Shown piece by piece: positions 7,742 through 16,423 of a DNA stretch of 64,000 nt. A program made the translations under genes and the position numbers. Source of the stretch: Luteimonas sp. BLCC-B24 (GTDB taxonomy: Bacteria > Pseudomonadota > Gammaproteobacteria > Xanthomonadales > Xanthomonadaceae); assembly GCF_028550595.1 (NCBI RefSeq), contig NZ_JAQQGN010000008.1, positions 62,001 to 126,000 of the forward strand, given 5' to 3'. The number at the start of each line of letters is the position of its first letter. Position 1 is the stretch's first letter. Under the pieces are notes generated by a model. That model ran no database searches and had not been told where the DNA came from. It was given only the letters and a program-made list of their open reading frames with translations.

Positions 7742-8986
7742 TCAGTCCTGCGCGTCGGTCGCTGCGGGGGCCTGACCTGCGGCGTCCTGCGTCGGGGCCT
7801 CGGGCACGTTCACGTCCGTCGCCGGCGCGCCGTTCCCGCCTGCAGGCGCGGCCCCGGCGGCTGCCGCTGGCGTGGCCTGGGCCTGCTCCGGCGCCCACGG
7901 CTTGGGCGCGACCACCGCATCGGGGCGCGCCTTGGGCACGCCGCTGACGATCACGCGGTCACCGGCGGCCAGGCCTTCGCTGATCACCCACTGCCCGTTC
8001 TGCGCACGGTCGGTGCGCACGTTCTTGCGCACGACGACGTCGCCATCGCCGGCCACCAGCACGTAGGCGGTGCTGGCATCCCGCAGCACGGCCGCCTGGG
8101 GCACCAGGAAGACGCCGCTCTGCTGCCCCATGTTCGCGCGCAGCGTGACGTAGACCCCCGGCAGCAGGCGCCGTCCGGGGTTGGGCAGCGTCGCGCGCAG
8201 CTGCACCGCGCCCGACGACGGGTCGACGATGTCGCCTGAGAAATCGAGCGTCGCGCGCTGGTCGTGAACCGTGCCGTCGGGCAGCACGATCTCGACTTCG
8301 CCGGCGCCGGCCGCGCGATCGAGCGGCATCGCGCGGATGCGGTTGAAGTCGGCCGCGCTCATCGAGAAATTGATGTAGAGCGGATCGATCTGGTCGACCG
8401 TGGTCAGCAGCGTGGCCTCGCCCTGCCCGACCAGCGCGCCCTCGGTGACCTGCTGCTTGCCGGCGCGGCCGCTGATCGGCGCGCGCACGGTCGCGTAGCC
8501 GAGGTTGATCTGCGCGGACTGGGTCGACGCGCGCGCGGCCTGCAGCGCGGCCTCGGCGCTGCGTTCGGCGGCGAGCGCGTTGTCGAGGTCCGACTTCGAG
8601 ATGAAGTTGGTCGGTGCGAGCTGGCGGGCACGGTCGGCCGCGCTCTTGGCGTTGACGTAGTTCGCCTGGGCCTGGGCCTGGGCGCCCTGTGCGGTGCCCA
8701 GCGCCGCCTGCAACTGCGCCGGATCGATGCGGAACAGCACATCGCCTTCCTCGACGTCGCTGCCTTCCTGGTAGACACGACGCTCGAGCACGCCGGGGAC
8801 GCGCGCGCGGACGTCGGCACTGCGGAACGGCGCGAGCCGTCCGACCAGTTCCTGCTCGAGCGCCACCTGCGTCGGCTGGACGGTGAGCACGCCCACTTCG
8901 GGCGGCTGTGGTGCGGCCTGTTCGGGTTGGGCGCTGCACGCGGAAAGCGCCGCGGCGAGCACGGCGAGAGTCAGGAATCGACGCAT
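7742..8986 (-). CDS. RND periplasmic adaptor lipoprotein (pump A)
   Basis: A 414-aa membrane-fusion protein of the AcrA/MexA family that would link the adjacent permease to an outer-membrane channel. The N-terminus MRRFLTLAVLAAALSAC carries a lipobox (LSAC) with Cys17 as the predicted acylation site, as in MexA. Lipoyl halves, an alpha-helical hairpin rich in Ala, Gln and Glu (about residues 95-165) and beta-barrel segments follow. The last about 45 residues are a low-complexity Ala/Pro/Gly tail. The ATG at 8986 was chosen because it gives a proper signal peptide; the open frame extends upstream without one. It is the first gene of the pump A operon, divergent from the tetR gene with a 200-bp control region. 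Confidence 0.93.
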   Translation of the reverse strand: MRRFLTLAVLAAALSACSAQPEQAAPQPPEVGVLTVQPTQVALEQELVGRLAPFRSADVRARVPGVLERRVYQEGSDVEEGDVLFRIDPAQLQAALGTAQGAQAQAQANYVNAKSAADRARQLAPTNFISKSDLDNALAAERSAEAALQAARASTQSAQINLGYATVRAPISGRAGKQQVTEGALVGQGEATLLTTVDQIDPLYINFSMSAADFNRIRAMPLDRAAGAGEVEIVLPDGTVHDQRATLDFSGDIVDPSSGAVQLRATLPNPGRRLLPGVYVTLRANMGQQSGVFLVPQAAVLRDASTAYVLVAGDGDVVVRKNVRTDRAQNGQWVISEGLAAGDRVIVSGVPKARPDAVVAPKPWAPEQAQATPAAAAGAAPAGGNGAPATDVNVPEAPTQDAAGQAPAATDAQD

Positions 8987-9030
8987 GGGAGAGGCCTGGA
9001 AAACGGGGGGAAAGGCGACACGGGGTATTT

Positions 9031-9048
9031 CTATACCGGCGAGTATAG
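9031..9048. promoter_or_regulatory. Palindrome over the pump A promoter
   Basis: CTATAC-6 bp-GTATAG, a perfect 6-bp-arm inverted repeat. On the minus strand it contains TATACT (9046-9041), a good -10 element placed about 55 bases before the adaptor ATG; no good -35 is visible. A repressor bound here would cover the pump A promoter. The nearby TetR is the obvious candidate, but the palindrome differs from the one at its own promoter. Confidence 0.5.
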
Positions 9049-9129
9049 CAAATTCAGTTTGGACCGGCCCCGTGAAGAAGGTCATGCCCCACGACCACGG
9101 ACGAAACGGGTGTACGTGGCCTGCGAACC

Positions 9130-9158
9130 TTGCTCATCCCGTGAATCGGATTCATACT
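9130..9158 (+). promoter_or_regulatory. Promoter with operator for tetR-pump B operon
   Basis: TTGCTC (9130-9135), a 17-base spacer and CATACT (9153-9158) make a sigma70-type promoter ahead of the tetR gene. A 13-bp palindrome TGAATC-G-GATTCA (9142-9154) lies in the spacer and overlaps the -10, the usual place for an autorepressor site. Confidence 0.6.
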
Positions 9159-9186
9159 CGCGCCTCCTCCCTGTTCAGCCGACGCG

Positions 9187-9957
9187 ATGTCCAGCGTTTC
9201 GACCGTCATCGCGCGCCGCCAGCGCGACATCGCCCGGCGCGAGCAGGCGATGCTCGATGCCGCCCAGGCCTTGATCCAGCGCGACGGCCTGCTGTCGCTG
9301 CAGATGGCGCGGGTGGCGGAGGAAAGCGGCTACGCGATCGGCACGCTGTACAAGCATTTCGCGAGCAAGGAAGACCTGCTGGTGACGCTGGCCACGCGCA
9401 ACAGCCTCGACCGTGTGGAGCTGTTCGAACGCGCGGCCACCTGGTCCGGCGGCACGCGCGAGAAGATGCTCGCCGTGGTGCTGGCGGACCTGCTGATCAT
9501 GCGCGAGCAGCCCGAGCACTTCCGCCTGGCCCAGTTCGTCTGGACGGAAGTCGTCTGGGGCGCCGCGTCCTCCGATTCCCGGCGTCGCGCGCTCGATGCC
9601 TGCCGGCCGCTGAGCGACCTGATCGAGGGCATCGCCCGCGAGGCCCGCGCGCGCGGTGACCTGCCCGCGGATTGCCGCCTCTCGCCCACCGCGCTGACGA
9701 TGGGGCCGTGGCTGATGACCATCGGCATGCATACGCTGGCGCAGCAGCAGGGCATGCTGGATCCGAAACTGGTCCGGGACCCGTATCGCGAGCTCGTCCA
9801 GCAACTGCAGTACCTGCTCAACGGCTACGGCTGGCAGCCGCTGTTCGACACCAGCGACGAGGGCGCACTCGATCGCCTGGTGGCCCATGTCAGCCATGCC
9901 GTCTTCGGCACCGACTGGGCGAGCATCGCCCCGACCACTCCCGCTTTCCTACCCTGA
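9187..9957 (+). CDS. TetR/AcrR family regulator between two RND pumps
   Basis: A 256-aa transcription regulator, likely a repressor. The N-terminal helix-turn-helix domain spans about residues 15-65, with the TetR hallmark ESGYAIGTLYKHFASKEDLL. The remainder is the variable ligand-binding domain. It is the first gene of a plus-strand operon, with 12 bases to the pump B adaptor, and is divergent from pump A, so it is placed to control both. No clear Shine-Dalgarno sequence precedes the ATG. The palindrome at 9142-9154 is the best autoregulatory operator candidate. The inducer is unknown. Confidence 0.9.
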   Translation: MSSVSTVIARRQRDIARREQAMLDAAQALIQRDGLLSLQMARVAEESGYAIGTLYKHFASKEDLLVTLATRNSLDRVELFERAATWSGGTREKMLAVVLADLLIMREQPEHFRLAQFVWTEVVWGAASSDSRRRALDACRPLSDLIEGIAREARARGDLPADCRLSPTALTMGPWLMTIGMHTLAQQQGMLDPKLVRDPYRELVQQLQYLLNGYGWQPLFDTSDEGALDRLVAHVSHAVFGTDWASIAPTTPAFLP

Positions 9958-9969
9958 CGGAACTCCGAT

Positions 9970-11166
9970 ATGTCCCGGACGCCCCCTCCCGCGCGCAAGC
10001 CCCGCCCCGGCCTCCGCCTGCTCGTCGTACTGCTGATCACCGGCGTACTGTTCGGCGGCGTGTTCCTGGCCAAGGCCGTCATGAGCCGCGGCATGAACGA
10101 ATTCTTCGACAACATGCCGCAGCCGCCGGTGGCGATCACCACCTTCGACGCCGAGGCCCAGGCGTGGTCGACGCCGCTGGATGCGGTGGGCACGCTGGTC
10201 GCGGTCAACGGCACCGACGTCACCACCGAGGCCGGCGGCGTCGTGCGCAGGCTGTCGTTCGAACCGGGCCAGCCCGTGCGCGCCGGCACCGTGCTCGCCG
10301 AGCTCAATACCGACAACGAGCTCGCCGTGCTGCGCGCCAGCGAAGCGGCGGCCAAGCTCGCGGCCGTGCAGCGGGACCGCTGGCAGGCGCTGGGCCGCGA
10401 CCAGCTGGTCTCGCAGGCCGAGGTCGAGGAGCGCAGCACGCAGGCCGCCACCGCGCTGGCCGATGTCGAGGCGCAGCGTGCCCTGATCGCGCAGAAGACC
10501 ATCCGCGCACCGTTCGACGGCGTGCTCGGCATCCGCAAGGTCAACCTGGGACAGTTCATTTCGCCCGGCACCGCCATCGTGAGCCTGCAGCAGCTCGATC
10601 CGATCTTCGTCGACTTCGCGCTGCCCGAGCAGCAGCTGCCGCTGGTCACCGACGGGGCCACGGTGCAGGTGACCATCGATGCCCTGCCCGATCGCCGCTT
10701 CGAGGGCCGCATCACCGCCATCGAACCGGCCGTCGACGCCGGCACGCGCAATTTCATGGTGCAGGCCACGCTCGCCAATCCCGACGGCGCACTGCGCCCC
10801 GGCGCGTTCGCGCGCGTGAACCTGGCCGTCGGCGGCGAGCAGCCGGTGGTGGTGATTCCGCAGACGGCGGTGAGCTTCAACCCCTACGGCAACGCGGTCT
10901 ACGTGGTCAGCGAGCGCCCCGCCGATGCCGAAGGCGGCAACGCCACGGCCGAGGGCGAGAGCGACGGCCCGACCCTGATCGTGCGCCAGCGCTTCATCAC
11001 CACCGGCGCGACGCGCGGCGACCTGATCGCGGTGACCGACGGCCTCAAGCCGGGCGAGCGCGTGGCCACCAGCGGGCTGCTCAAGCTCCGCAACGATGCC
11101 GTGGTCACCATCAACAACCGCGTGCAGCCGAGCGCCGACGACGCGCCGACCCCGCAGAACCGCTGA
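9970..11166 (+). CDS. RND periplasmic adaptor (pump B)
   Basis: A 398-aa membrane-fusion protein. Unlike the pump A adaptor it has no lipobox: the N-terminus is a single uncleaved or signal-anchor helix (LRLLVVLLITGVLFGGVFLA, residues 17-36) after a proline/arginine-rich start. The order is lipoyl half (VVRRLSFEPGQPV), short helical hairpin, second lipoyl half (TIRAPFDGVLGIRKVNLGQF), then beta-barrel and membrane-proximal domains (PNPYGNAVYV-like segment). The style is that of MexH/MdtA-type adaptors. It sits between the tetR gene and the pump B permease in one operon. A low-complexity Ala/Asp/Pro tail ends the protein. Confidence 0.92.
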   Translation: MSRTPPPARKPRPGLRLLVVLLITGVLFGGVFLAKAVMSRGMNEFFDNMPQPPVAITTFDAEAQAWSTPLDAVGTLVAVNGTDVTTEAGGVVRRLSFEPGQPVRAGTVLAELNTDNELAVLRASEAAAKLAAVQRDRWQALGRDQLVSQAEVEERSTQAATALADVEAQRALIAQKTIRAPFDGVLGIRKVNLGQFISPGTAIVSLQQLDPIFVDFALPEQQLPLVTDGATVQVTIDALPDRRFEGRITAIEPAVDAGTRNFMVQATLANPDGALRPGAFARVNLAVGGEQPVVVIPQTAVSFNPYGNAVYVVSERPADAEGGNATAEGESDGPTLIVRQRFITTGATRGDLIAVTDGLKPGERVATSGLLKLRNDAVVTINNRVQPSADDAPTPQNR

Positions 11167-11228
11167 CCGTCGCGCGTTTCTCGCGCCCCGCTCCCTGACC
11201 CGCGCCGCACGGCGCGGGGGAGACCGAG

Positions 11229-14200
11229 ATGAAATTCACCGACATCTTCATCCGCAAACCGGTGCTGGCGATCGTCGTCAGCCTGTTCATCCTGCTGTTC
11301 GGCCTGCGCGCGTTCTCCGAGCTCAACGTGCGCCAGTATCCCGAGCTGCAGAACGCGGTCGTCAACGTCAGCACGACGTACTTCGGCGCCGACGCCGACC
11401 TGATCCAGGGCTTCATCACCACGCCGCTGGAACGCGAGGTCGCCAGCGCCGAGGGCATCGACTACATCACGTCCACCAGCTCTGCCGGCGTGAGCGTGAT
11501 CCAGGCCTACATCCGCCTCGACTACGATCCCAACGAAGCGCTCACCCAGATCGCGGCCAAGGTCAACAAGCTGCGCAGCGAACTGCCGGCCGAGTCGGAA
11601 GATCCGGTCATCGACCTGCAGCAGGGCCAGCAGGTCGCGGCGATGTACGTCTCGTTCGCCAGCGAGCAGCTCAACGACAACCAGATCACCGACTACCTCA
11701 CCCGTGCGGTCGAACCTCGGATCGCGACGATCCCCGGTGTGCAGCGCGCCGAGATCATGGGACCGGGCGCGTTCGCGATGCGGGTGTGGCTCAAGCCTGA
11801 TCGCATGACCGCGCTCGGCGTGACCGCCAGCGACGTCTACGCCGCGCTGCAGTCCAACAACGTGCTCTCGGCACTCGGTTCGACCAAGGGCCAGATGGTG
11901 TCGGTGGATCTCACCGCACGCACCGACCTGCGCACGCCCGAGGAATTCCGCGCACTCGTCGTGCGCGAGGCCGATGGTGCGATCGTACGGCTGGGCGACA
12001 TCGCCGACGTGGTGCTGGGCTCGGAGAACTACGGCTCGTCGGTGCGCATCAACGGCGATGCGGCGACCTTCATGGGCATCTTCGTCTCGCCCGACGCGAA
12101 CTCGCTCGACGTCATCGCCGACGTGCGCCGCGTCTGGGACACCGAGATCGTGCCCCAGCTGCCCGAAGGCATCGAGGCGACGATTCCCTACGACAGCACC
12201 GAGTCGATCCAGGACGGCATCAACGAGGTGATCCGCACGATCGTCGAGGCGGTGATCATCGTGATCGTGGTGATCTACCTGTTCCTCGGCTCGTTCCGCA
12301 GCGTGCTGATCCCGGCGGTCACGGTGCCGCTGTCGCTGATCGGCGCGCTGTTCCTGATGCTGCTGATGGGCTTCACGATCAACCTGCTGACCCTGCTGGC
12401 GATGGTGCTGGCGATCGGCATCGTGGTCGACGACGCGATCATCGTGCTGGAGAACATCCACCGCCACATCGAGGAAGGCATGACGCCGTTCGATGCGGCG
12501 ATCCGCGGTGCGCGCGAACTCGCGTGGCCGGTGGTCGCGATGACCACGACGCTGGTGGCGGTCTATCTGCCGATCGGCTTCCAGGGCGGCCTGACCGGCG
12601 TGCTGTTCACCGAGTTCGCCTTCACCCTGGCCGGTGCGGTGCTGTTGTCGGGTGTGATCGCACTGACGCTCACGCCGATGATGTGCGCGAAGATTCTCAA
12701 GCCGCACAGCGAGGCGAGCAAGAGCCGGCTCGAACTGTGGCTGGACCGCCGCTTCGACCGGCTGCAGCAGGGCTACCAGCGCCGGCTGCACGGCGCGCTG
12801 CAGACGCGCTGGGTGATCCTGGTGTTCGGCGCGATCGTGCTGGTGTCGTGCGTGTTCCTGTATGTCGGTGCGCCGCAGGAGCCCGCGCCGCCCGAGGACG
12901 AGGGCTTCGTGTTCGCGATCGGCAGCGCCGACGCGGCCAGTACGCTCGATTACGTCGAGCGCTACACCGAGGAGATGACCGCGGTCGTCGAGCAGATTCC
13001 CGAGATCAACGATTTCTTCCTGTTCAACGGCGGCTTCGGCGGCATGGGCGGCAGCAACAGCGCGATGGGCGGCTTCGTCATGAAGCCCTGGAGCCAGCGC
13101 GACCGCTCCACCAACCAGATCCTGCAGCAGGACCTGCAGCCCAAGCTCGCCGAGATCACCGGCCTGAACATCTTCGCGCTGGTGCCACCGTCCCTGCCCT
13201 CGGCCGGCGGTGACGGCGGCGGCGAGTTCCTGATCGGCGGCATCGGCTCGCTGGAACAGCTCAACGAGCTGGCCGACCAGGTGGTCGCGCGCGCGCAGGA
13301 GAGCCGGCGCTTCATCTTCCTCGACAAGGACCTGAAGATCGACAAGCCGCGGGTCGAGGTGCAGATCGACCGCGACAAGGCGGCGCTGCTCGGGATCGAC
13401 ATGCGCACCCTGGCCGCCGACATGAGCGCCCTGCTCGCCGGCGGCTACGTCAACCGGTTCGCGATGGAGAACCGCTCCTACCGGGTGATTCCGCAGGTCC
13501 AGCGCAGCGACCGGCTCAATCCCGAGCAGGTCGGCAACTACTACACCCGCACCCGCGACGGTGAGCTGATTCCGCTCTCCACCGTGGTCTCGTTCAAGGA
13601 GAGTGCGCAGCCGCAGTCGCTCAAGCGTTTCCAGCAGCTCAATGCCGTGGGCATCACTTTCGCGCCGCGCCCCGGCGTATCGAAGGGCGAGGCACTGCGG
13701 GTGCTCGACGAGATCGCCGCGGATGTTTTGCCGCAAGGCTACAGCGTCGACTACGCCGGCGAATCGCGCCAGTTCAAGCAGGAGGGCTCGACGATGCTGG
13801 TGACGCTGGCCTTCGCGCTGGTGATCATCTTCCTGGTGCTGGCCGCCCAGTTCGAGAGCTTCCGCGATGCGGTGATCATGCTGATGACCGTGCCGATGGC
13901 GATCAGCGGCGCGTTGCTGGTGCTCAATGCGCTGGCGCTGTTGTCGGGCGTTTTGCAGTTCGCCGGCATCGAGGCCTTCCCCGGCATGTCGATCAACATC
14001 TACACCCAGGTGGGTCTGGTGACACTGGTGGGCGTGATCTCCAAGCACGGCATCCTGATCGTGGAGTTCGCCAACAAGCTGCAGATCAACGAAGGCCTGT
14101 CGAAGGCCGAGGCGATCGAGCAGGCGGCGGCGATCCGTCTGCGCCCGGTGCTGATGACCACCGCGGCCCTGGTGTTCGCGATGGGTCCGCTGCTGATCGC

Positions 14201-14405
14201 CAGCGGCCCCGGCGCGGCGGCGCGGTTCTCGATGGGCCTGGTGATCGCCGCCGGCATGTCGCTGGGCACCTTGTTCACGCTGTTCGTCCTGCCGGCGTTC
14301 TATCTGCTGCTGGCACGTGACCACAGCCACGACCGGGATGCGATCGACGCGCGGGATGCGGGCGGCCACGGCGACGGGCTGGCGCCTGCACCGCAGGGGC
14401 ATTGA
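11229..14405 (+). CDS. RND multidrug efflux permease (pump B)
   Basis: A 1058-aa RND antiporter of the MexI/VexF-like branch. The start ATG follows a strong GGGGGAGA ribosome-binding site. The TM4 acidic pair is D401-D402 (AIGIVVDDAIIVLEN), and the TM10 lysine is K939 (GVISKHGILIVEF); this VISKHG wording differs from the AAKN of pump A and is typical of the MexI-like branch. A glycine-rich loop near residue 600 (FGGMGGSN) lies in the porter domain. It is the last gene of the tetR-adaptor-permease operon and is followed by a strong terminator. No outer-membrane channel gene is linked. Confidence 0.95.
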   Translation: MKFTDIFIRKPVLAIVVSLFILLFGLRAFSELNVRQYPELQNAVVNVSTTYFGADADLIQGFITTPLEREVASAEGIDYITSTSSAGVSVIQAYIRLDYDPNEALTQIAAKVNKLRSELPAESEDPVIDLQQGQQVAAMYVSFASEQLNDNQITDYLTRAVEPRIATIPGVQRAEIMGPGAFAMRVWLKPDRMTALGVTASDVYAALQSNNVLSALGSTKGQMVSVDLTARTDLRTPEEFRALVVREADGAIVRLGDIADVVLGSENYGSSVRINGDAATFMGIFVSPDANSLDVIADVRRVWDTEIVPQLPEGIEATIPYDSTESIQDGINEVIRTIVEAVIIVIVVIYLFLGSFRSVLIPAVTVPLSLIGALFLMLLMGFTINLLTLLAMVLAIGIVVDDAIIVLENIHRHIEEGMTPFDAAIRGARELAWPVVAMTTTLVAVYLPIGFQGGLTGVLFTEFAFTLAGAVLLSGVIALTLTPMMCAKILKPHSEASKSRLELWLDRRFDRLQQGYQRRLHGALQTRWVILVFGAIVLVSCVFLYVGAPQEPAPPEDEGFVFAIGSADAASTLDYVERYTEEMTAVVEQIPEINDFFLFNGGFGGMGGSNSAMGGFVMKPWSQRDRSTNQILQQDLQPKLAEITGLNIFALVPPSLPSAGGDGGGEFLIGGIGSLEQLNELADQVVARAQESRRFIFLDKDLKIDKPRVEVQIDRDKAALLGIDMRTLAADMSALLAGGYVNRFAMENRSYRVIPQVQRSDRLNPEQVGNYYTRTRDGELIPLSTVVSFKESAQPQSLKRFQQLNAVGITFAPRPGVSKGEALRVLDEIAADVLPQGYSVDYAGESRQFKQEGSTMLVTLAFALVIIFLVLAAQFESFRDAVIMLMTVPMAISGALLVLNALALLSGVLQFAGIEAFPGMSINIYTQVGLVTLVGVISKHGILIVEFANKLQINEGLSKAEAIEQAAAIRLRPVLMTTAALVFAMGPLLIASGPGAAARFSMGLVIAAGMSLGTLFTLFVLPAFYLLLARDHSHDRDAIDARDAGGHGDGLAPAPQGH

Positions 14406-14424
14406 GCCCGTCCTTCGCAATCTG

Positions 14425-14458
14425 AAAAGGCGCGGCGCGGGCCGCGCCTTTTTTTTTT
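14425..14458. terminator. Strong bidirectional intrinsic terminator
   Basis: Stem AAGGCGCGGC/GCCGCGCCTT (10 bp, 3-base loop) with four A's before and a run of ten T's counting the stem end. It can end both the pump B operon (plus strand) and bioD (minus strand). Confidence 0.9.
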
Positions 14459-14482
14459 CGGGCCGGGCAGCGCCCGGTCGGC

Positions 14483-15169
14483 TCAGAGCGCCGCGATCCA
14501 GTCCGGATCGAGCCGCAGGGCGTCGCGCGCGCCGACACCATCGGTCACGAACGGCAGCACGCCCACACACGGCGCCGGCAGCGCATCGGTCAGCAGGCCG
14601 ACGTAGTCGTCCGCGCGCGCGAACGCCGGGTCGATCCGGTTGCCGATCCATCCGACGAGACGGCACCCGTCGGCGGCGATCGCACGTGCGGTCAGCCGCG
14701 CGTGGCTCAGGCAGCCCAGCCGCATGCCGACCACCAGCACCACGGCACCGCCGAGATGACGGGCGAGATCGCTGTGCTCCAGACCCTCGGCCAGCGGCGC
14801 GTCCCAGCCGCCGGCGCCTTCGACCAGCACGATGTCCGCAGCCGCCGCGAGGCGCGCGTGCGCGGCGTGCAGGGCTGCGATCTCCACCGTTACACCGGCC
14901 GCTCGCGCGGCCAGCGTCGGCGCCGTCGGCTCGGGCAACGCGACCGGATTGACGTCGTCGTAGGCGGGGCGTGGATCGCTGGCCGCCTGCAGCGCCAGCG
15001 CATCCTCGTTGCGCCAGCGGCCGTCGATCCGCTCGCAGCCGCTGGCGATCGGCTTCATGCCGATCGCGCGGTGGCCCTGCGCACGCAATGCGTGCAGCAG
15101 CGCGACACTGGCGTGGGTCTTGCCGATGCCGGTATCGGTCCCGGTGACCAGCAGGCTGCGCGCACTCAC
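14483..15169 (-). CDS. bioD: Dethiobiotin synthetase
   Basis: A 228-aa cytosolic enzyme that closes the ureido ring of dethiobiotin from 7,8-diaminopelargonate, CO2 and ATP in biotin synthesis. The P-loop GTDTGIGKT is at residues 10-18, the substrate-contacting MKPIASG follows at about 38-44, and the VEGAGGW motif is near residue 110. The start is a GTG at 15169 (after a longer open frame) because it gives the family length and places the P-loop at residue 10. GTG overlaps the stop of the upstream membrane-protein gene (GTGA), so the two are translationally coupled. Other bio genes are not in the window. Confidence 0.92.
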   Translation of the reverse strand: MSARSLLVTGTDTGIGKTHASVALLHALRAQGHRAIGMKPIASGCERIDGRWRNEDALALQAASDPRPAYDDVNPVALPEPTAPTLAARAAGVTVEIAALHAAHARLAAAADIVLVEGAGGWDAPLAEGLEHSDLARHLGGAVVLVVGMRLGCLSHARLTARAIAADGCRLVGWIGNRIDPAFARADDYVGLLTDALPAPCVGVLPFVTDGVGARDALRLDPDWIAAL

Positions 15170-15942
15170 GGCGCCGACTCCGCGGCCCGCGCGCGCGCCA
15201 GCGCGCGTTCGCTGCGCACCGCATACCACGGCATCAACACCGCGAGGCTGCAGTAGACGATGCCCGGCATCCCCTGCCAGACGGTGCCGGCCGGCAGGGG
15301 CGCGAGCGCCAGCACGATTGAGGCCACGGTCGGGATCAGCAGCCAGGCCATGGCGCCGGCCTCCTGCTCCAGCACGCAGCGCTCGACCGCGTCCAGTGCG
15401 AGCGCGTCCGCACGCGCGAGCGCATGCCGGTTGAGCAGCCACAGGATGCTGCACATCGCGCCGAAACCGAGTCCGTAGATCACGTACAGACTGCGGAAGC
15501 CGCCCGCGCCCGCATCGATCGCCATCGGCAGCGGCGCCCATCCCGCCGTCACGAAATGCAGGGCGATGCCGGTGATCAGACGCAGCGGATAGACGTACAG
15601 CAGCGCGACCGCGATCAGCGCCAGTCCGAGCAGGGTGACCCGGGCGTCGAGCAGCCCGGTGCGGCGGCTGAAGCGATGATGGGTGACCCAGAACATCGCC
15701 AGAATCGCGAACCCCGCGAGAAACGCCGGCGCGCGGCGGAGGACGTCGTGCAGTTCCGGCACGCTGGCCGGCATCGCGTCGAACGACACCACCAGCAGCG
15801 TGACCGCGAACGCGAACGCGGCATCGACGAAGGTTTCCAGACGCGAGGCCTGCAGACCGCGCAGGCGGAACCCCAGGCCGTCCCGCGGCAGAGCATGCGG
15901 CCCGTCGGGCCCGTGCGGCGCCGCTGCTACACTGCGCGACAT
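15166..15942 (-). CDS. TMEM175/DUF1211-like membrane protein
   Basis: A 258-aa integral inner-membrane protein with about six hydrophobic segments. The stretch RLETFVDAAFAFAVTLLV (residues 34-51) resembles the first helix of the TMEM175 (DUF1211) potassium-channel family, whose motif is RxxxFSDG; here it reads FVDA, so channel function is uncertain. The chosen ATG (15942-15940) is the only sensible start: no ATG or GTG lies between it and the first helix, and AGGGGAGA sits about 10 bases upstream. That ATG overlaps the ATG of the divergent msrC gene within one CATG. The stop overlaps the bioD start. No established link to biotin. Confidence 0.75.
   Translation of the reverse strand: MSRSVAAAPHGPDGPHALPRDGLGFRLRGLQASRLETFVDAAFAFAVTLLVVSFDAMPASVPELHDVLRRAPAFLAGFAILAMFWVTHHRFSRRTGLLDARVTLLGLALIAVALLYVYPLRLITGIALHFVTAGWAPLPMAIDAGAGGFRSLYVIYGLGFGAMCSILWLLNRHALARADALALDAVERCVLEQEAGAMAWLLIPTVASIVLALAPLPAGTVWQGMPGIVYCSLAVLMPWYAVRSERALARARAAESAP
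15928..15933 (+). promoter_or_regulatory. -10 element suggesting leaderless msrC mRNA
   Basis: TACACT ends seven bases before the msrC ATG, so transcription would begin at or within a base of the start codon. No ribosome-binding site is visible and no good -35 is seen. It lies inside the coding start of the divergent TMEM175-like gene. Confidence 0.4.
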
Positions 15943-16423
15943 GTTCACGTCATCTCCCCTGACCGGCTCCAAGGCCGAACAGTATGCCGCCCTGACGGGC
16001 CAGGTCCGTGCCCTGTTGCACGGTGAAACCGACCGCATCGCCAATGCCGCCAACCTCTCGGCGCTGGTCTATCACGCACTGCCCGATCTGAACTGGGTGG
16101 GCTTCTATCTGTTCGACGGCACCGAGCTGGTCGTCGGCCCGTTCCAGGGCCTGCCCGCCTGCGTGCGCATCCCGCTCGACAAGGGCGTCTGCGGTGCCGC
16201 CGCGCGTACCCGGCAGACCCAGCGCGTCGATGACGTGCACGCGTTTCCCGGCCACATCGCCTGCGACGGCGCGTCCCGCTCGGAGCTGGTGGTGCCGCTG
16301 TTCGCAGGCGAGCGGCTGATCGGCGTGTTCGATCTCGACAGCCCCGTGCCGGCGCGCTTCGACGCCGACGACCAGGCGGGCCTGGAAGCCATCGCCGCGC
16401 TCTACGTCGAGAGCCTCGGGTGA
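15941..16423 (+). CDS. msrC: Free methionine-R-sulfoxide reductase (GAF domain)
   Basis: A 160-aa cytosolic GAF-domain enzyme that reduces free methionine-(R)-sulfoxide. The fRMsr signature runs from GPFQGLPACVRIP through GVCG to HIACDGASRSE. The three functional cysteines are C74, C84 and C108, with the same spacing as C84/C94/C118 of the E. coli enzyme. The ATG at 15941 gives the family length; the frame is open further upstream, but that part is antisense to the TMEM175-like gene. A -10-like TACACT lies seven bases before the ATG, pointing to a leaderless message. The stop overlaps the GTG of the following TfoX-domain gene. Confidence 0.92.
   Translation: MFTSSPLTGSKAEQYAALTGQVRALLHGETDRIANAANLSALVYHALPDLNWVGFYLFDGTELVVGPFQGLPACVRIPLDKGVCGAAARTRQTQRVDDVHAFPGHIACDGASRSELVVPLFAGERLIGVFDLDSPVPARFDADDQAGLEAIAALYVESLG

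Noticed and set aside
4394-8239. 1281-codon open frame antisense to pump A genes
   Set aside because: Rich in Arg, His, Asp and Gln with no motif; a reverse-frame shadow of two RND genes with all expected residues.
10899-15224. 1441-codon open frame antisense to pump B and spanning bioD
   Set aside because: It crosses a strong terminator and several real genes; only the bioD frame within this area is genuine.
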